A DNA stretch of 6,184 nucleotides, from NCBI GenBank assembly GCA_046732855.1, contig JBKPNX010000085.1, positions 1 through 6,184 of the forward strand, read 5' to 3'. The notes under the pieces are model-generated. The model was not told where the DNA came from, searched no databases, and was given only the letters and a program-made list of their open reading frames with translations. Within the stretch, counting starts at the first letter, position 1, and every line of letters begins with the position of its first letter. Below, piece by piece: positions 5,563 to 6,184 of the stretch. The translations under genes and the position numbers were made by a program. This stretch comes from JBKPNX01 sp046732855. GTDB taxonomy: Bacteria; Pseudomonadota; Alphaproteobacteria; Geminicoccales; Geminicoccaceae.

Positions 5563-5588
5563 CGCGCGCCTACACTGAGTAGCCCGCG

Positions 5589-6184
5589 ATGAACCTGCGA
5601 ACGCTGATCGGCTTCAAGGGACACGAGCCACAGCGGCCACCTGAGCAAGCCCGATCTGTCGGTCGAGATCTGCTTCCAGAAAGCCGCCGTCGATCCATTC
5701 GACCCAGGCGAGCCGCTTAGAGACCTCTATTGCAGTGCTATCCTCGCTGCCCAGGACGGCCGGTGGGATAACCCTCTAAAGCAGCTGCGCTACTTCGTCC
5801 TGGCGCAGCTTGCGCAGGAAGCAGCTGCCGAGTTCCCCGATCTCGATCTAGCCGAATGCGGCTGCTTTCACGGCCACTCCACACACATGTTGGCGGAAAT
5901 CATGAAGGCCACTGCCACCGGTTCGCTGCACGTCTTCGACTCCTTCGAAGGTCTGTCTGAGTTCAGGCCAGAAGACGCCGGGGGCGCGATCGGGCACGAC
6001 CAGCAAGAAATGATCCGCGCTCAGTTCAAGTCGAACTATGACGAGGTGGCAGGCCGCCTTGCCAAGTATGATTTCATCCGCTTCTATCGGGGGTGAATTC
6101 CTCAACGGTTTCCCGAGGTCGCAGACTGCACGTTCTCCTTCGTTTCGATCGACGTCGATCTCTACGAACCGACACGAGACAGCG
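5589..6184 (+). pseudogene. TylF-family O-methyltransferase-like gene, apparently broken and running off the window
   Basis: The TylF / macrocin O-methyltransferase family (PF05711) comprises SAM-dependent, metal-using enzymes that methylate sugar hydroxyls or act in cell-surface and secondary-metabolite pathways. Family features here are AECGCFHGHSTHMLAEI (SAM-binding loop, about 5851-5901), VFDSFEGLSEF (about 5932-5964) and, near the window end, FSFVSIDVDLYEPT, whose acidic residues are expected to bind metal. The only reasonable start is ATG 5589 (MNLRTLIGFKGHE), which lacks a strong ribosome binding site. Its frame soon diverges; the family-like protein continues in the next frame from about 5625 (SHSGHLSKPDLSVEI), consistent with one extra base around 5608-5640. 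At 6094-6096 an in-frame TGA interrupts FYRG-stop-IPQRFPEV, where relatives typically have tryptophan. The gene continues beyond the window. It may be a pseudogene or carry sequence errors. Confidence 0.75.

Larger units (their letters stand above)
5293..5588. other. Divergent intergenic region with repeats
   Basis: About 300 bases separate the leftward DUF1800 gene from the rightward TylF-like gene. Reading frames across it (for example 5310-5582 on the plus strand) have no recognisable domain. The region should contain the promoters of both units. It holds an inverted repeat at 5331-5351, a 7-bp inverted repeat at 5406-5426 and a tandem 13-14-base repeat at 5536-5562. I could not place a convincing -35/-10 pair on either strand; the best plus-strand guess, TTGTGC (5551) with TACACT (5571), has a short 14-base spacer. 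Confidence 0.5.

Noticed and set aside
5310..5582. A 90-codon plus-strand frame in the divergent intergenic region
   Set aside because: It overlaps the probable DUF1800 leader and several inverted repeats, has no ribosome binding site of note and matches no family.
3184..5592. An 802-codon open frame on the plus strand, antisense to DUF1800 and part of DUF1501
   Set aside because: Its translation is a histidine-, arginine- and alanine-rich composition without a domain, as expected opposite a GC-rich gene with strong third-position bias. The minus-strand genes have clear family motifs, signal peptides and ribosome binding sites.
6094..6096. TGA read as tryptophan or selenocysteine
   Set aside because: TGG is used normally throughout the window and TGA ends the DUF1800 and DUF1501 genes. 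The family position is tryptophan, not cysteine, so selenocysteine has no support.

Overview
The window looks like chromosomal DNA of a high-GC Gram-negative bacterium, most likely a proteobacterium. The signs are GC-rich third codon positions, Sec and Tat export signals, Shine-Dalgarno-led starts and a periplasmic-type c-type cytochrome. The genus cannot be fixed from the sequence alone. No tRNA, rRNA, CRISPR array or insertion sequence is visible.

Layout. Positions 1-436 hold no large gene but are highly structured: a short perfect palindrome (32-44), two diverged direct copies of a roughly 95-base leader (92-186 and 348-439) that each end in a strong Shine-Dalgarno site plus AACGATG, a 37-codon mini-ORF behind the first copy (184-297), and a stem-loop at its stop codon (297-320). 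The second copy leads into an open frame (437-595) encoding a signal peptide, fused in frame to a di-heme cytochrome c of the MauG / cytochrome c peroxidase type. That cytochrome has its own Shine-Dalgarno site and its own signal peptide starting at 596. Its frame stops at TAA 1946-1948, but 34 coding-like codons follow in the same frame up to TGA 2051-2053. A GC-rich hairpin (2068-2092) lies between the convergent transcription units.

On the minus strand a two-gene operon runs leftward: an exported DUF1800 protein (5292-3436), then 43 bases later a Tat-exported DUF1501 protein (3392-2142). These two families are commonly adjacent in bacterial genomes. Their biochemical role is not established, although DUF1501 resembles the alkaline phosphatase / sulfatase fold group. 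The convergent exported di-heme cytochrome suggests, without proving, a shared cell-envelope function.

The region 5293-5588 separates the operon from a rightward TylF-family (macrocin O-methyltransferase-like) gene and carries inverted and tandem repeats that may be operators. The TylF-like gene appears broken: a one-base frameshift near its 5' end and an in-frame TGA where the family pattern expects tryptophan. It runs off the window. The two minus-strand genes look intact, while both plus-strand genes show irregular reading frames. This could be gene erosion or sequence error.
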